Shown: positions 48,327 to 57,946 of the stretch, in pieces
Layout of the letters: the number at the start of each line of letters is the position of its first letter
Numbering within the stretch: position 1 is the first letter of the stretch
NCBI RefSeq assembly: GCF_022842375.1
Contig: NZ_JALHPR010000017.1
Span: 1 to 64,000 of the forward strand
Length of the DNA: 64,000 bases
Direction: 5' to 3'
Origin: Elioraea sp.
GTDB taxonomy: Bacteria > Pseudomonadota > Alphaproteobacteria > Acetobacterales > Acetobacteraceae
The notes under the pieces: generated by a model
The model's database searches: none
What the model saw: only the letters and a program-made list of their open reading frames with translations
Told to the model about the DNA's origin: nothing
Position numbers and translations under genes: made by a program

Positions 48327-49340
48327 TCAGAGCGACCCGAACAGGGCCGCCGTGTCGCTCATCCGGTTCGAGAAGCCCCACTCGTTGTCGTACCAGCCCA
48401 TCACGCGCACGAGGGTTCCCTCGATCACCGCCGTCTGGCCGGAATCGAAGGTGCAGGAGGCAGGGTTGTGGTTGAAGTCGATCGAGACGAGCGGGGCGGC
48501 GTTGATTGCGAGGATGCCCTTGAGCGGGCCTTCGGATGCTGCCTTCATCGCTGCGTTCACCTCGTCCTTCGTCACGCTCTTCCTGAGGTTGGCGTCGAGC
48601 GAGACGAGCGAGACGTTCGGCGTCGGCACGCGGATGGCGGTGCCGTCCAGCTTGCCCTTCAGTTCCGGCATCACGAGGCCGACGGCCTTGGCAGCGCCAG
48701 TCGAGGTCGGGATCATGCTGACGGCGGCGGCACGTGCGCGGTGCAGGTCCTTGTGCAGTGTGTCGACGGTGTTCTGGTCTCCGGTGTAGGCGTGGATCGT
48801 CACCATGTAGCCGCGCTCGACGCCGAACGCGTCGTGCAGCACCTTCACCATCGGCGCCAGGCAGTTGGTGGTGCAGGAGGCGTTGGAGACGACGGTCATC
48901 TCCTTCGTCAGCGTCTGGTGGTTCACGCCGTAGACGATCGTCGCATCCGCGTTCTCGCCGGGGGCCGAGATCAGCACCTTGCGCGCGCCGGCGGTGAGCA
49001 GCAGCGAGGCCTTCTCCTTCGACGTGAAGATGCCCGTGCACTCCATCGCGACATCGATGCCCGCAAGCGGCAGTTTTGCGGGGTCACGCTCCGCCGTCAC
49101 CTTGATCGGGCCCCAGGTGCGGCCGCCATGGGTGATCGTCATGCTGTCGGCCGAGGTGGTCACCTCGCCCGGGAAGCGGCCATGCACGCTGTCGTAGCGG
49201 AAGAGATGCGCGTTCGCCTCGACCGAGCCGAGGTCGTTGATCAGCACAGGCTCCACGTCCGTCCGCCCGCTTTCGACGAGCGCGCGCAGAACGAGGCGGC
49301 CGATGCGGCCGAAGCCGTTGATCGCAACCTTCACAGCCAT
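48327..49340 (-). CDS. gap: glyceraldehyde-3-phosphate dehydrogenase
   Basis: A 337-residue NAD(P)-dependent enzyme of glycolysis. The Rossmann start is [18 protein letters not shown], with INDLG at 34-38. The catalytic Cys156 is in SNASCTTNC, and the substrate loop [12 protein letters not shown] is near residue 316-327. The length is standard. It follows tkt by 22 bp. Coenzyme choice (NAD or NADP) cannot be fixed from the sequence. Confidence 0.97.
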   Translation of the reverse strand: MAVKVAINGFGRIGRLVLRALVESGRTDVEPVLINDLGSVEANAHLFRYDSVHGRFPGEVTTSADSMTITHGGRTWGPIKVTAERDPAKLPLAGIDVAMECTGIFTSKEKASLLLTAGARKVLISAPGENADATIVYGVNHQTLTKEMTVVSNASCTTNCLAPMVKVLHDAFGVERGYMVTIHAYTGDQNTVDTLHKDLHRARAAAVSMIPTSTGAAKAVGLVMPELKGKLDGTAIRVPTPNVSLVSLDANLRKSVTKDEVNAAMKAASEGPLKGILAINAAPLVSIDFNHNPASCTFDSGQTAVIEGTLVRVMGWYDNEWGFSNRMSDTAALFGSL

Positions 49341-49362
49341 GTCGAACTCCTCCTGGGTTGGG

Positions 49363-51399
49363 TCAGTCGAGGCGCCGCGTGACGGCGGCAGCCACCGCCT
49401 CCGCCGTGATGCCGAAGTGCCGGTAAAGCTTCTCGTAAGGGCCGGATGCGCCGAAGCCCGTCATGCCGATGAAAAGGCCGGACAGGCCGAGCACGCGGTC
49501 CCACCCGAAGCCGATCGCCGCCTCGATGCCGACGCGCAGGCCCCCGCCGAGGGTGACGGCCTGCGTCGTCTCGTCCTGCTGCATGAAGAGTTCGAAGCAG
49601 GGCATGGAGACCACCGCCGTGGGCACGCCCTCGGCCTCGAGCAGCTCGCGCGCCGCGACCGCAAGCGAGACCTCTGAGCCGGAGGCGATCAGCGTCGCCT
49701 GCCGCTGGGCGGAGGCCTCGACCAGCACGTAGCCGCCGCGGGCGGTCATGTTCTCCGGCGTGTGCGTGGTGCGCAGCGTCGGCAGCGCCTGGCGGGTGAG
49801 TGCCAGAGCGGAAGGCCCGTCGGTGCGCGACAGGGCAAGCGCCCAGGCCTCCGCCGTTTCCACCGCATCGGCCGGGCGGAACACGTGCAGGTTCGGGATG
49901 GCGCGGAGTGCGGCGAGATGCTCGACGGGCTGGTGCGTTGGCCCATCCTCGCCGAGCCCGATGCTGTCATGCGTGAACACGTACACCGCCCGCTGGCGCA
50001 TCAGCGCGGCGAGGCGGATGGCCGGGCGCATGTAGTCGGAGAAGACGAGGAAGGTGCCGCCGAACGGGATCAGCCCGCCATGCAGGGCCATGCCGTTCAT
50101 GGCAGCACCCATCGCATGCTCGCGCACGCCGAAATGGATGTGCCGCCCGCCCCAGTTGTCGGGCGAGAGCGTTCCCATCGCCTTCACGTGGGTGAGGTTC
50201 GAGCCGGTGAGGTCGGCCGACCCGCCGACGAGCTCCGGGATCGCGGGGATGAGCGCCTCGAGCGCCTTCTGGCTCGATTGCCGGGTGGCGAGCTTGGGCT
50301 TCTCGGTCGAGAGCGCCTGTTTCCAGGCATCGAGGCCGGCGCGCCAGTCATCCGGCAGGCGGCCTGACGTGACACGCTCGAACTCGGCCCGCTGCGGGCT
50401 CTTCTGGATGCGCCGGAGCCAGGCCATCCGCTCGCGCGCACCACGGCGGCCGGCTTCCTGCCAGCCCGCCGCGATGTCGGCCGGGATGGTGAAGGGAGGC
50501 TCGGTCCAGCCGAGTGCTGCCTTGGCGGCGGCGGCCTCGTCAGGCCCGAGCGGGGCGCCGTGCGAGCCCGCGGTGCCGGCCTTGGTCGGCGCGCCGAAGC
50601 CGATGATGGTGCGGCAGGCGATCAGCGTCGGCTTGCCCGACCGCATGGCGTAGCCGAGTGCGCCGGCGATCTCGGCATGGTCATGCCCGTCGATCCGCTT
50701 GGTGGCCCAGCCATAGGCCGCGAAGCGCTTCAGCACGTCATCGGAGCAGGAGAGGTCGGTCGCGCCGTCGATCGAGATGGAATTGTCGTCGAACAGCACG
50801 GTGAGCTTGGAGAGCTTCAGGTGCCCGGCGAGCGAGGCTGCCTCGTGGCTGATGCCCTCCATCAGGTCGCCGTCGGAGGCGATCACCCAGGTGCGATGAT
50901 CGACCAGCGAGCGGCCGAAGCGGGCGGCGAGCATGCGCTCGGCCATCGCCATGCCGACGGCAGTCGCCAGACCTTGGCCGAGTGGGCCGGTGGTGGTCTC
51001 GATGCCGGGGTGCTCGCCGAACTCCGGGTGGCCGGCGGTGCGGCTGCCGAGCTGGCGGAAATTGCGGAGCTCATCCATCTCCATCCCGGCATGGCCGGTG
51101 AGGTGGAGAAGGCCGTAGAGCAGCATCGAGCCATGGCCGGCCGAGAGCACGAAACGGTCACGGTCAGGCCAGCGGGGGTCGGCGGCGTCGAACTTGAGCA
51201 CCTTCGTCCAGAGCGTTGCGGCGACATCCGCCATCCCCATGGGCATGCCGGGATGGCCGGACTTGGCGGCCTCGACCGCATCGATGGCGAGCGCGCGCAG
51301 CGCATCGGCCATCCGCCGCTCCGGCCCCGCCGTGCGTTCCAGCAGCTCGGCCATTGCCTGGGCTGCAATCAGGGGTGCGCTCGTGTCGGTCGTTGCCAA
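49363..51399 (-). CDS. tkt: transketolase
   Basis: A 678-residue thiamine-diphosphate enzyme that transfers two-carbon units in the pentose phosphate pathway. The N-terminal thiamine domain has [16 protein letters not shown] near residue 43-58 and [17 protein letters not shown] near 173-189. The middle domain has [20 protein letters not shown] near 420-439 and the C-terminal domain closes the protein. The start is TTG at 51399 with GGAGAG 8 bases upstream; ATG codons at 51354 and 51312 would lose 15 or 29 residues and have no such site. It leads tkt-gap-pgk. Linkage of these three genes is frequent in alphaproteobacteria. Confidence 0.95.
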   Translation of the reverse strand: MATTDTSAPLIAAQAMAELLERTAGPERRMADALRALAIDAVEAAKSGHPGMPMGMADVAATLWTKVLKFDAADPRWPDRDRFVLSAGHGSMLLYGLLHLTGHAGMEMDELRNFRQLGSRTAGHPEFGEHPGIETTTGPLGQGLATAVGMAMAERMLAARFGRSLVDHRTWVIASDGDLMEGISHEAASLAGHLKLSKLTVLFDDNSISIDGATDLSCSDDVLKRFAAYGWATKRIDGHDHAEIAGALGYAMRSGKPTLIACRTIIGFGAPTKAGTAGSHGAPLGPDEAAAAKAALGWTEPPFTIPADIAAGWQEAGRRGARERMAWLRRIQKSPQRAEFERVTSGRLPDDWRAGLDAWKQALSTEKPKLATRQSSQKALEALIPAIPELVGGSADLTGSNLTHVKAMGTLSPDNWGGRHIHFGVREHAMGAAMNGMALHGGLIPFGGTFLVFSDYMRPAIRLAALMRQRAVYVFTHDSIGLGEDGPTHQPVEHLAALRAIPNLHVFRPADAVETAEAWALALSRTDGPSALALTRQALPTLRTTHTPENMTARGGYVLVEASAQRQATLIASGSEVSLAVAARELLEAEGVPTAVVSMPCFELFMQQDETTQAVTLGGGLRVGIEAAIGFGWDRVLGLSGLFIGMTGFGASGPYEKLYRHFGITAEAVAAAVTRRLD

Positions 51400-51464
51400 G
51401 GACAGGGCTCTCCGCGGTCAGCCGTGGCGGGAGGTGCCCGCCGAGGTGGCTATGGAACGGGGTG

Positions 51465-51493
51465 GCTATAGAAAGGGGCAGGGGCGGCGGCAA
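51465..51493 (-). promoter_or_regulatory. probable promoter of tkt-gap-pgk
   Basis: On the minus strand TTGCCG (51493-51488) and TATAGC (51470-51465) are 17 bp apart. The expected start near 51458 leaves a leader of about 60 bases before the TTG start codon. A direct repeat of GGTGGCTAT (plus strand, at about 51446 and 51461) overlaps the -10. Confidence 0.5.
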
Positions 51494-51548
51494 CCCCCTT
51501 CGCCGCCGCCCTGGCTGGTGAAACCCGAATGTGGGCGCCTGGTTCGCG

Positions 51549-52574
51549 CTATCGCATGAGTCCCCGCTCGGCGATCCAGGCCTGGATCAGCCCGGCGATC
51601 TGGTCGCTGTTGTCGTCCATCATCAGCATGTGGGAGTTGCCGGTGATGCCGCGCGCGGGGAGCGAGAGCTCATCCGCCCGCCCGCCCTTCTCGCGGATGG
51701 CAGCACCCCAGCGGTCGATCGCCGGCTTGATGCGTGTCCAGAGCGCGTTTTCGCCCAGGTAGTCGCCCCAGACGATGAGATGGGGAATGTCCTTCACCTT
51801 CGCGGCATCGTCGTTCGCCGGGTTCGGCGCGCCGGAGGGTTCGACGGCGATGATGCCCTTGATCTTGTCGGGCGCGTTCAGCGCGGCGCGGAAGGCGAAG
51901 TTGCCGCCCTGGCTGTGCACGACGATCACGCAGGGGCAGACGCGCTGGACATAGGCATCGTAGGCCGCCTGGATCATCGGGTCGGTCGTCACCCAGCGGG
52001 GGACGGATTGCTTGGTGAACTGGTCCCACGCAGCGACGGGGAAGCGCGTGCCCTGGTAGGTGCGGCGGCCGGCCGCCTCGCGGGCCCAGCCATCGGCCGG
52101 GCCGACGCGGAAGAGGTGCCAGCCCTCGCCCATGGTGCGGAACACCGGCTCGCCACCCAGGATCTCGGGAAAGCGCGCCCAGCCTGCACGTCCACGCTCG
52201 ACTGCATCGGAGGTGTAGACATCGTGGCCAGCGCGGAGGAACGCCATCTGCCAGCCCGGGCGGCCATCGGGGGTCGTCTCCCACGTCACGCCGGTGAGGC
52301 CGCCGCCATGCATCAGCAGCAGCGGATAGCGGGCGCGGGGGTCAGCCAGGCGCACGTACTGCACGTACATCTGGCCTGCCTGGAAATCGCCGTTCGGGTC
52401 GTAGCGGAAGGGCGGGGAGCCCGGGCTGAAGGTGATCTCCTTCGTCGCGAGCCCAGAGACGGTCGCGACCTGGCCGCCGACATGGAAGCTGCCGATCTCG
52501 CGGACGGCGATGTCCTGGGCCGATGCGGTGCCGGCCAGCAGCAGCAGCGCCGCTGCGAGTGACGTTGTCTTCAT
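51549..52574 (-). CDS. exported alpha/beta-hydrolase
   Basis: A 341-residue protein with a clear signal peptide (MKTTSLAAALLLLAGTASAQ, cut after about residue 19). The fold is alpha/beta-hydrolase: oxyanion LLLMHGGGLTG near residue 85-95, nucleophile elbow VVHSQGGNFAF near 218-228 with Ser in HSQGG, an acid in IVWGDYLGENALW near 269-281, and the catalytic His in GNSHMLMMDDNSDQIA near 313-328. It resembles periplasmic esterases of unknown substrate. It lies 149 bp upstream of tkt on the same strand, and 37 bp after the monooxygenase gene. Confidence 0.87.
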   Translation of the reverse strand: MKTTSLAAALLLLAGTASAQDIAVREIGSFHVGGQVATVSGLATKEITFSPGSPPFRYDPNGDFQAGQMYVQYVRLADPRARYPLLLMHGGGLTGVTWETTPDGRPGWQMAFLRAGHDVYTSDAVERGRAGWARFPEILGGEPVFRTMGEGWHLFRVGPADGWAREAAGRRTYQGTRFPVAAWDQFTKQSVPRWVTTDPMIQAAYDAYVQRVCPCVIVVHSQGGNFAFRAALNAPDKIKGIIAVEPSGAPNPANDDAAKVKDIPHLIVWGDYLGENALWTRIKPAIDRWGAAIREKGGRADELSLPARGITGNSHMLMMDDNSDQIAGLIQAWIAERGLMR

Positions 52575-52611
52575 CGTTTCCTCTCCGATTTATTCTTGCT
52601 GGGAGTCGACT

Positions 52612-52923
52612 CTAGAGCGGCTTCAGCACCTCGATCACCGCGCCCTTCACGAAGGGCTTCACCGCCGCGCGATACGCGGTCATGTGCGGAGCCGTGCTGT
52701 GCGCCTTCAGCGCCGCGGCATCGCGCCAACGCTCGACGATGATCACCGTGTCCTCGCCCGCCAGGGTCTGCGCGCCGAGAACGCCAGGCTCGTCGCCCGT
52801 CGCGTCATAGGCGATGCAGCCATCCTCGGCGTGAACGTCGGGCTGCACCGTGCGGAACGCGGCGAGCCACTGCTCCCGTGTGCCGGGGTTCAGGCTGATG
52901 CGGGCAAGGACGTGGATCATCAA
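52612..52923 (-). CDS. YgiN-type antibiotic biosynthesis monooxygenase domain protein
   Basis: A 103-residue single ABM-domain protein, dimeric alpha/beta-barrel type. Typical pieces are MIHVLARISLNPGTREQWLAAF (in two parts, residues 1-22), the EDGCIAYDATGDE strand near 34-46, VIIVERWRDAAALKAHSTAPH near 60-80, and FVKGAVIEVLKPL at the end. Members act as quinol monooxygenases or heme-free oxidases; the role here is unknown. Its ATG overlaps the stop of the M20 amidohydrolase gene by 4 bp, so it is probably translated after it. Confidence 0.87.
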   Translation of the reverse strand: MMIHVLARISLNPGTREQWLAAFRTVQPDVHAEDGCIAYDATGDEPGVLGAQTLAGEDTVIIVERWRDAAALKAHSTAPHMTAYRAAVKPFVKGAVIEVLKPL

Positions 52924-54173
52924 AGGCTCCTGTTGGCACGGGCGAGGATGGCATCGCAGAGGACCTGCGCGCCGGCGGCGGCGTGGTCGGGGAGGATGCT
53001 CTCCTCCTCGTTGTGGCTGAGCCCGTCCTTGCAGGGGACGAAGATCATCGCGGTGGGCACGCTGCGCGCGACGTAGACGGCATCGTGCCCGGCACCGGAG
53101 ACGATCTCGCGCGCGCTCATGCCATGCCGCCGCGCCGCCTCGGCGACGAGCGCGACGCAGGACGCATCGAAGGGCTGGGCCGTGATGCGGAACAGCTCGG
53201 TGAGCGCGAGGGAGAGGCGGTTCTCGTCGGCGATCGCCTGTGCTGCCTTCGGGAACGCCTCGGCGAGGCCAAGCAGCGTCGCATCATCGGGGTGGCGGAA
53301 CTCGACGGAGAAGCGCACCTCGCCGGGCACGACGTTGCGGCTGTTCGGCAGCACCTGGAGCTGCCCCACCGTGCCGCGGCCGCTCTCGCCCTTCTCACGC
53401 ATCATGCGGTCGACCAGGTCGATGATCCGCGCCGCACCGACCAGCGCATCGCGGCGCGCCGAAGGGGGCGTTGTGCCGGCGTGGCTGTCGCGCCCCGTCA
53501 GCACCGCGTCGTACCACACCTGAGCCTGCGCGCCGGTGACGATGCCGATGGTCCGGTCCTCTGCCTCCAGGATCGGACCCTGCTCGATATGCAGCTCGAA
53601 ATAGGCATCGGCCGGGAAGGGTTCCGCCTTCTGCGTGCCGCGATAGCCGATCGCGTCGAGCGCGCTTTCGACCGTCACGCCCTCGGTGTCGGCGAGCGCA
53701 TAGGCCTTGGGCAGGGAATAGACGCCAGCCCACACGCCGGAGCCCATCAGCGAGTGGCCGAAGCGCGAGCCTTCCTCGTCGGTCCAGTTGCAGAGGATGA
53801 GCGGCGCATCGGTCTCGATGCCGGCCTCGTTCAGCGTGCGCACCACCTCGAGCCCGGCAATGACGCCGAGGGCGCCGTCGAACTTGCCGCCAGAGGGCTG
53901 GCTGTCGAGATGGCTGCCGAACAGGACGGGCAGGCGCCCGGGATCACGCCCCTTGCGGGTGGCGAACATGTTGCCGATCGCATCGACCGTGACGGTGAGG
54001 CCCTCGCGCTCGCAGAGGGAGCGGAATCGGTCGCGCCCCCGCTTGTCGACATCGGTCAGCGTCAGCCGCTTCACGCCCCCTTTCGGCGTGGCCCCGATCG
54101 CGGCCATGTCCATCAGCGCATCCCACAGCCGCCGCGGATCGATCCGCGCGTTGTCGGCGCGTGGCACACCCAT
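52920..54173 (-). CDS. M20-family N-carbamoyl-amino-acid / allantoate amidohydrolase
   Basis: A 417-residue di-metal hydrolase that removes a carbamoyl group from N-carbamoyl amino acids or ureidoglycine-type compounds. The metal-binding motifs are GSHLDSQPSGGKFDGALGV near residue 85-103, NWTDEEGSRFG near 128-138 and ELHIEQGP near 194-201, with a later His in LSHNEEESI near 388. This set matches the HyuC/AtzF-like subgroup rather than peptidases. The start at 54173 (MGVPRADNARID) has GGAGG 5 bases upstream. The dimer domain lies between about 215 and 330. It may work in pyrimidine, purine or hydantoin degradation; no hydantoinase is nearby. Confidence 0.9.
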   Translation of the reverse strand: MGVPRADNARIDPRRLWDALMDMAAIGATPKGGVKRLTLTDVDKRGRDRFRSLCEREGLTVTVDAIGNMFATRKGRDPGRLPVLFGSHLDSQPSGGKFDGALGVIAGLEVVRTLNEAGIETDAPLILCNWTDEEGSRFGHSLMGSGVWAGVYSLPKAYALADTEGVTVESALDAIGYRGTQKAEPFPADAYFELHIEQGPILEAEDRTIGIVTGAQAQVWYDAVLTGRDSHAGTTPPSARRDALVGAARIIDLVDRMMREKGESGRGTVGQLQVLPNSRNVVPGEVRFSVEFRHPDDATLLGLAEAFPKAAQAIADENRLSLALTELFRITAQPFDASCVALVAEAARRHGMSAREIVSGAGHDAVYVARSVPTAMIFVPCKDGLSHNEEESILPDHAAAGAQVLCDAILARANRSL

Positions 54174-54235
54174 GCCATCCTCCCTCACCCGTTGTGCGGC
54201 CATTGTGCAGCGGTGGGGCTGAGCCGCAAGGCCCG

Positions 54236-54343
54236 CCCCCTCACCCTGTCCCTCTCCCGCAAGCGGGAGAGGGGACGCTGCGGCGACACCAACGACAGAA
54301 GCCCTCTCCCCCCGCTGGGGGGAGAGGGTTGGGTGAGGGGGGC
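54236..54343. repeat. dispersed palindromic repeat, inverted pair (copies 4 and 5)
   Basis: A left copy starting CCCCCTCACCCTGTCCCTC (54236) with hairpin CTCTCCCGCAAGCGGGAGAG faces an inverted copy (54301-54343) with hairpin CTCTCCCCCCGCTGGGGGGAGAG in two halves and ending GGGTGAGGGGGGC. The pair fills most of the divergent gap between the M20 and SDR genes, the only site where the family lies at gene starts. Confidence 0.85.
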
Positions 54344-54420
54344 GCGTGGTGCTGTGCCGCACTGTCCTCCTGTCCCGCCCCCGCACTCGACAGGCGGGCG
54401 CCGCGCCCTACCTTGCGGCG

Positions 54421-55212
54421 ATGCAGAGCACCATCCCCCCCACCATCCCCACCACGATTCCCCGGGCCGCCCTCGTCACCGGCGGGGCGCGCCGCCTCGG
54501 CCGTGCCATCGCGCTCGCGTTCGCCGAGGCCGGGTTCGACCTGGCGATCCACTATTCCGCCAGCGCGGCAGAGGCCGAGGGGACCGCAGCCGACATCCGC
54601 TCCCTCGGCCGCCGTGCCGTCACGCTCCGCGCCGACCTCGCGCGCGAGGTGGAGGTGGCCGCGCTCATCCCCGCCGCGGCCGAGGCGCTGGGCCCGCTTG
54701 GCGTCCTGGTCAATAACGCCTCGACCTTCGAGCGCGACGAGATCGGCGACGCGACGCGCGCGAGTTGGGACCAGCACATGGAGCCCAACCTGCGCGCGCC
54801 GTTCGTGCTGACGCAGGGCTTCGCCGCTGCTCTGCCGGCGGGGAGGGAGGGCGTGGTGATCAACCTGCTCGACCAGCGCGTCTGGTCGCTCACCCCGCAT
54901 TTCGTCAGCTACACGGTGAGCAAGGCGGCCCTGTGGGCGCTGACGCAGAGCCTCGCCCTCGCGCTCGCCCCGCGCATCCGCGTGAACGGCATCGGGCCGG
55001 GGCCGGCGATGCCGAGCCCGCGGCAGAGCCAGGCGCAGTTCGACCGGCAATGCGCCTCCGTCCCGCTCGGCCGTGGCACGAGCGCGGGGGAGGTGGCGCG
55101 CGCCGCTCTCGCAATCCTGTCCCTGCCGGCCATGACGGGGCAGATGATCGCGCTTGACGGCGGGCAGCATCTGCAATGGTCTGCCGCCCACTCCGGAGAG
55201 CCAGAGGAATAG
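54421..55212 (+). CDS. SDR-family reductase, probably pteridine (FolM-like)
   Basis: A 263-residue short-chain dehydrogenase/reductase. The NADP-binding motif TGGARRLGRAIA lies near residue 19-30, with the Arg-rich form typical of pteridine reductases; NNAS is near 99-102, and the catalytic Tyr-Lys in SYTVSKAAL near 160-168. The usual active-site Ser position is occupied by Asp-Gln in NLLDQRVWS, as in pteridine reductases and FolM. It is 9 bp before folB, so a role as dihydromonapterin or dihydrofolate reductase is likely. The ATG at 54421 is the first that fits; upstream frame is repeat DNA. Confidence 0.82.
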   Translation: MQSTIPPTIPTTIPRAALVTGGARRLGRAIALAFAEAGFDLAIHYSASAAEAEGTAADIRSLGRRAVTLRADLAREVEVAALIPAAAEALGPLGVLVNNASTFERDEIGDATRASWDQHMEPNLRAPFVLTQGFAAALPAGREGVVINLLDQRVWSLTPHFVSYTVSKAALWALTQSLALALAPRIRVNGIGPGPAMPSPRQSQAQFDRQCASVPLGRGTSAGEVARAALAILSLPAMTGQMIALDGGQHLQWSAAHSGEPEE

Positions 55213-55221
55213 GCGGGACGC

Positions 55222-55647
55222 ATGGACCCCATGGCCGACAGGCGGATCGCGCAGGCAGCGCTCGCGCTCCGCCACGTGTTCATCCGTGACCTCGTGCTCG
55301 AGGCCGCCATCGGGGTGCATGCCCACGAACGGGGCGGTACGCAGCGCATCCGCCTCAACATCGACCTTGGGGTGGAGGACGACGGCGCGCGCGCTCTGTC
55401 GCGGGCAGGGGTGGGGCGGGACGAGCTCTCCCGGGTGGTCGACTACGGGGCGGTGGTGGAGGCGGCGCGGGCGGTCGTGGCGTCGGGCCATGTCGCGCTG
55501 GTGGAGACGCTGGCGGAAAGGATCGCCGAGGCCTGCCTGCTCGATCCGCGCGTCAGGATCGTTCGCGTAAGGGTTGAGAAGCTTGACGTGATCCCCGACG
55601 CAGCCTCGGTTGGCGTCGAGATCGAGCGTCGCAACGCCGAACGCTGA
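55222..55647 (+). CDS. folB: dihydroneopterin aldolase
   Basis: A 141-residue enzyme of folate synthesis that splits dihydroneopterin to hydroxymethyl-dihydropterin and glycolaldehyde. Typical pieces are VFIRDLVLEAAIGVHAHER near residue 20-38, where the GVHAHE motif holds the catalytic region, the VVDYGAVVEAARAVV helix near 73-87 and LVETLAERIAEACL near 93-106 with the conserved Glu. The C-terminal strand VRVRVEKLDVIPDAASVGVEI is standard. A second ATG 9 bp downstream is possible. It pairs with the FolM-like SDR gene upstream. Confidence 0.92.
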   Translation: MDPMADRRIAQAALALRHVFIRDLVLEAAIGVHAHERGGTQRIRLNIDLGVEDDGARALSRAGVGRDELSRVVDYGAVVEAARAVVASGHVALVETLAERIAEACLLDPRVRIVRVRVEKLDVIPDAASVGVEIERRNAER

Positions 55648-55742
55648 CGGCGAAACTTGTCCACCGGCCGCGTGTGAGGCCCAAGCGACGTTCGCGTGAC
55701 AATGCTGCCACGACGCGAACAGCGGGGCGTGCGACGGATTAC

Positions 55743-55801
55743 AGCTTGACTCAAGTTTTTCAATGCCTTGCCAGTTGCTGCCCAAAGCTTGGGCATTTCG
55801 T
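55743..55801 (+). terminator. terminator-like hairpins after folB
   Basis: Two structures follow folB. A weak stem CTTG-ACT-CAAG (55745-55755) is followed by TTTTT (55756-55760). A better one, TGCCCAA (55779-55785) with TTGGGCA (55789-55795), is followed by TTTCGTT. The outer pair TCAAGTTT (55751-55758) and AAACTTGA (55803-55810) encloses the second. Confidence 0.5.
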
Positions 55802-55856
55802 TAAACTTGAGCGGAAAGGCCCGACTCGCATTGTCGCGAGAACGTTCCTCACAGAC

Positions 55857-55865
55857 TTATCCACA
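55857..55865 (+). promoter_or_regulatory. perfect DnaA box upstream of uvrC
   Basis: TTATCCACA is an exact match to the DnaA consensus box. A 7-of-9 match, TTGTCCACC, is at 55657-55665 in the same gap. A single strong box can mark DnaA control of a repair gene; a full origin would need several. Confidence 0.55.
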
Positions 55866-55924
55866 CGAGCGGTGGATGGTGTGATCCGTGGAAGTTGCGC
55901 GCATAGGATGGAAGCATAACGCGC

Positions 55925-57877
55925 ATGACGCGAACTCCTGACACGAATTCGCCAGAAGAGGGCGGAGGCGCAGAGGCACCCAAGCTGCGCGGCAGCGCCG
56001 TGATCAGCGCTGCACTTGCCACGCTGCCGCCCGGGCCCGGCGTCTACCGGATGCTCGATAGGGCCGGCCGTGCCCTCTATGTCGGCAAGGCCCGCAGCCT
56101 CAGGAAGCGGGTCGCAGCCTATACGCGCCCCGCACGCCTGCCCGAACGCCTCAGGCGCATGGTGAACGAGACGATCACGCTCGAGATCGTCACCACCCAT
56201 ACGGAAGCCGAGGCGCTGCTGCTCGAGGCCAACCTCATCAAGAAGCTCGAGCCGAAGTTCAACATCGTCCTCCGCGACGACAAGTCCTACCCCTGGCTCG
56301 CGCTGAACCCGGGCCTCGGCTATCCGCGCATTGCCAAGCACCGTGGCTCGCCGAAGCCCGGGGCCGAGTATTTCGGCCCCTACGCCTCGGCGTGGGCCGT
56401 GAACCAGGCGATGACGGCCTTGCAGCGGGCCTTCCTGCTGCGGTCCTGCACCGATGCCATGTTCGAGAGCCGAACGCGCCCCTGCCTGCTGTTCCAGATC
56501 AAGCGCTGTGCGGCGCCCTGCGTCGGCCGCATCGGGGAGGAGGACTATGCCCGCCTCGTCACCCAGGCGCGGCGCTTCCTCGAGGGCGGGTCGGGCGATG
56601 TACAGAAGGAGCTCGCCACCGAGATGGAGGCAGCCGCCGCCGCGCTCGCGTTCGAGCATGCCGCGCGGCTGCGCGACCGCATCCGCGGCCTCACCCACGT
56701 GCAGGGCAATGACAGCGCACACGCGCACGACGTCGCGGAAGCCGACGTGATCGCGGCACACCAGGCCTCGGGGCTCACCTGCATCCAGGTGTTCTTCATC
56801 CGCGGCGGGCGGAACAACGGCAACCGCGCCTTCTTTCCCGTCCATGGCGAGGGCGAGAGCGCGGGTGCGGTGCTCGGCGCCTTCATCGGCCAGTTCTATG
56901 ACGACAAGCCCCCGCCGCGGCTGCTGCTGCTCAGCCACGAGGTGCCGGGCGCACGGCTCGTCGCCGACGCGCTGTCGCTGAAGGCCGGCGGTGCGGTGAC
57001 GATCGCGGTGCCGAAGCGCGGCGGCAAGCACGACATGGTCGTGCATGCCGAGACCAATGCGCGCGAGGCGATCGAGCGAAGGCTGGCCGAGCGCGCGGGG
57101 CAGGGCGCGCTGCTCGATGGGGTCGCGCGCGCCTTCGGCCTCGCCAGCCCGCCCGCCCGCATCGAGGTTTACGACAACAGCCACACGCGCGGGCGCGAGC
57201 CCTATGGCGTGATGATCGTCGCCGGGCCGACCGGGTTCATGAAGCAGGCCTATCGCAAGTTCATCATCAAGGGCGAGAAGGCCGAGGTCACGCCGGGCGA
57301 TGACATCGGCATGATGCGCGAGGTGCTCGGCCGCCGCTTCGGACGCCTGCTGCGCGAGAGCGAGGAGGAGGCCGACGGCGCCAGGGGCGAATCATGGCCC
57401 GACCTCGTGCTGATCGATGGCGGGGCGACGCAGCTTGCCGCCGCCGCCGAGACGCTGGCCGAACTCGGCGTCGAGGATGTTCCCCTCGTCGCAATTGCCA
57501 AGGGGCCCGACCGCAACGCGGGTCGTGAGCGGTTCTTCATCCCCGGCCGGGAGCCGTTCGACCTGCCGCCGCGCGACCCGGTGCTCTACTACCTGCAGCG
57601 GCTGCGCGACGAAGCGCACAGGTTCGCGATCTCGGCCCACCGCGCGGCGCGGCAGAAGACGCTGTCCCGCTCCGGCCTCGATGGCGTGGACGGCATCGGG
57701 CCGGCACGCAAACGTGCGCTTCTCAACCATTTCGGCTCGGCCCGCGGCGTGGCGCAGGCAGGGCTTCCCGCGCTCGAGGCCTGCCCCGGGATCGACCGTG
57801 CCATGGCGCACCGCATCTATGAGCATTTCCATCCCGGCAGCCTGCCAGCTAGAGTGCCCCGCACGACGGAGGGGTGA
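55925..57877 (+). CDS. uvrC: excinuclease ABC subunit UvrC
   Basis: A 650-residue nuclease that makes both cuts around DNA lesions bound by UvrB. The N-terminal GIY-YIG domain has [20 protein letters not shown] near residue 37-56, followed by the Cys-rich CTDAMF...[15 protein letters not shown] region near 175-200, the UVR motif ([20 protein letters not shown] near 227), the RNase-H-like domain with [10 protein letters not shown] near 412-421, and C-terminal helix-hairpin-helix motifs ([20 protein letters not shown] in two parts). Residues about 1-30 are an extra leader. GGATGGA lies before the ATG. pgsA follows 69 bp downstream. Confidence 0.96.
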   Translation: MTRTPDTNSPEEGGGAEAPKLRGSAVISAALATLPPGPGVYRMLDRAGRALYVGKARSLRKRVAAYTRPARLPERLRRMVNETITLEIVTTHTEAEALLLEANLIKKLEPKFNIVLRDDKSYPWLALNPGLGYPRIAKHRGSPKPGAEYFGPYASAWAVNQAMTALQRAFLLRSCTDAMFESRTRPCLLFQIKRCAAPCVGRIGEEDYARLVTQARRFLEGGSGDVQKELATEMEAAAAALAFEHAARLRDRIRGLTHVQGNDSAHAHDVAEADVIAAHQASGLTCIQVFFIRGGRNNGNRAFFPVHGEGESAGAVLGAFIGQFYDDKPPPRLLLLSHEVPGARLVADALSLKAGGAVTIAVPKRGGKHDMVVHAETNAREAIERRLAERAGQGALLDGVARAFGLASPPARIEVYDNSHTRGREPYGVMIVAGPTGFMKQAYRKFIIKGEKAEVTPGDDIGMMREVLGRRFGRLLRESEEEADGARGESWPDLVLIDGGATQLAAAAETLAELGVEDVPLVAIAKGPDRNAGRERFFIPGREPFDLPPRDPVLYYLQRLRDEAHRFAISAHRAARQKTLSRSGLDGVDGIGPARKRALLNHFGSARGVAQAGLPALEACPGIDRAMAHRIYEHFHPGSLPARVPRTTEG

Positions 57878-57946
57878 TCCCATCCGCCGCAAGCCCGCGC
57901 TGCCGGAGCGTGGGTAGAAGCCAGGACGCCCCAGGACCGCATCGCC

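Noticed and set aside
46596-49382. A 928-residue plus-strand open frame opposite pgk and gap
   Set aside because: It is composed of His/Arg/Glu-rich shadow sequence; the minus-strand genes are certain.
55745-55774. TTGACT at 55746 as a uvrC -35 box
   Set aside because: The hexamers 16-18 bp downstream (TTGCCA, TGCCAG) do not resemble a -10 box, and the site lies before terminator-like hairpins.
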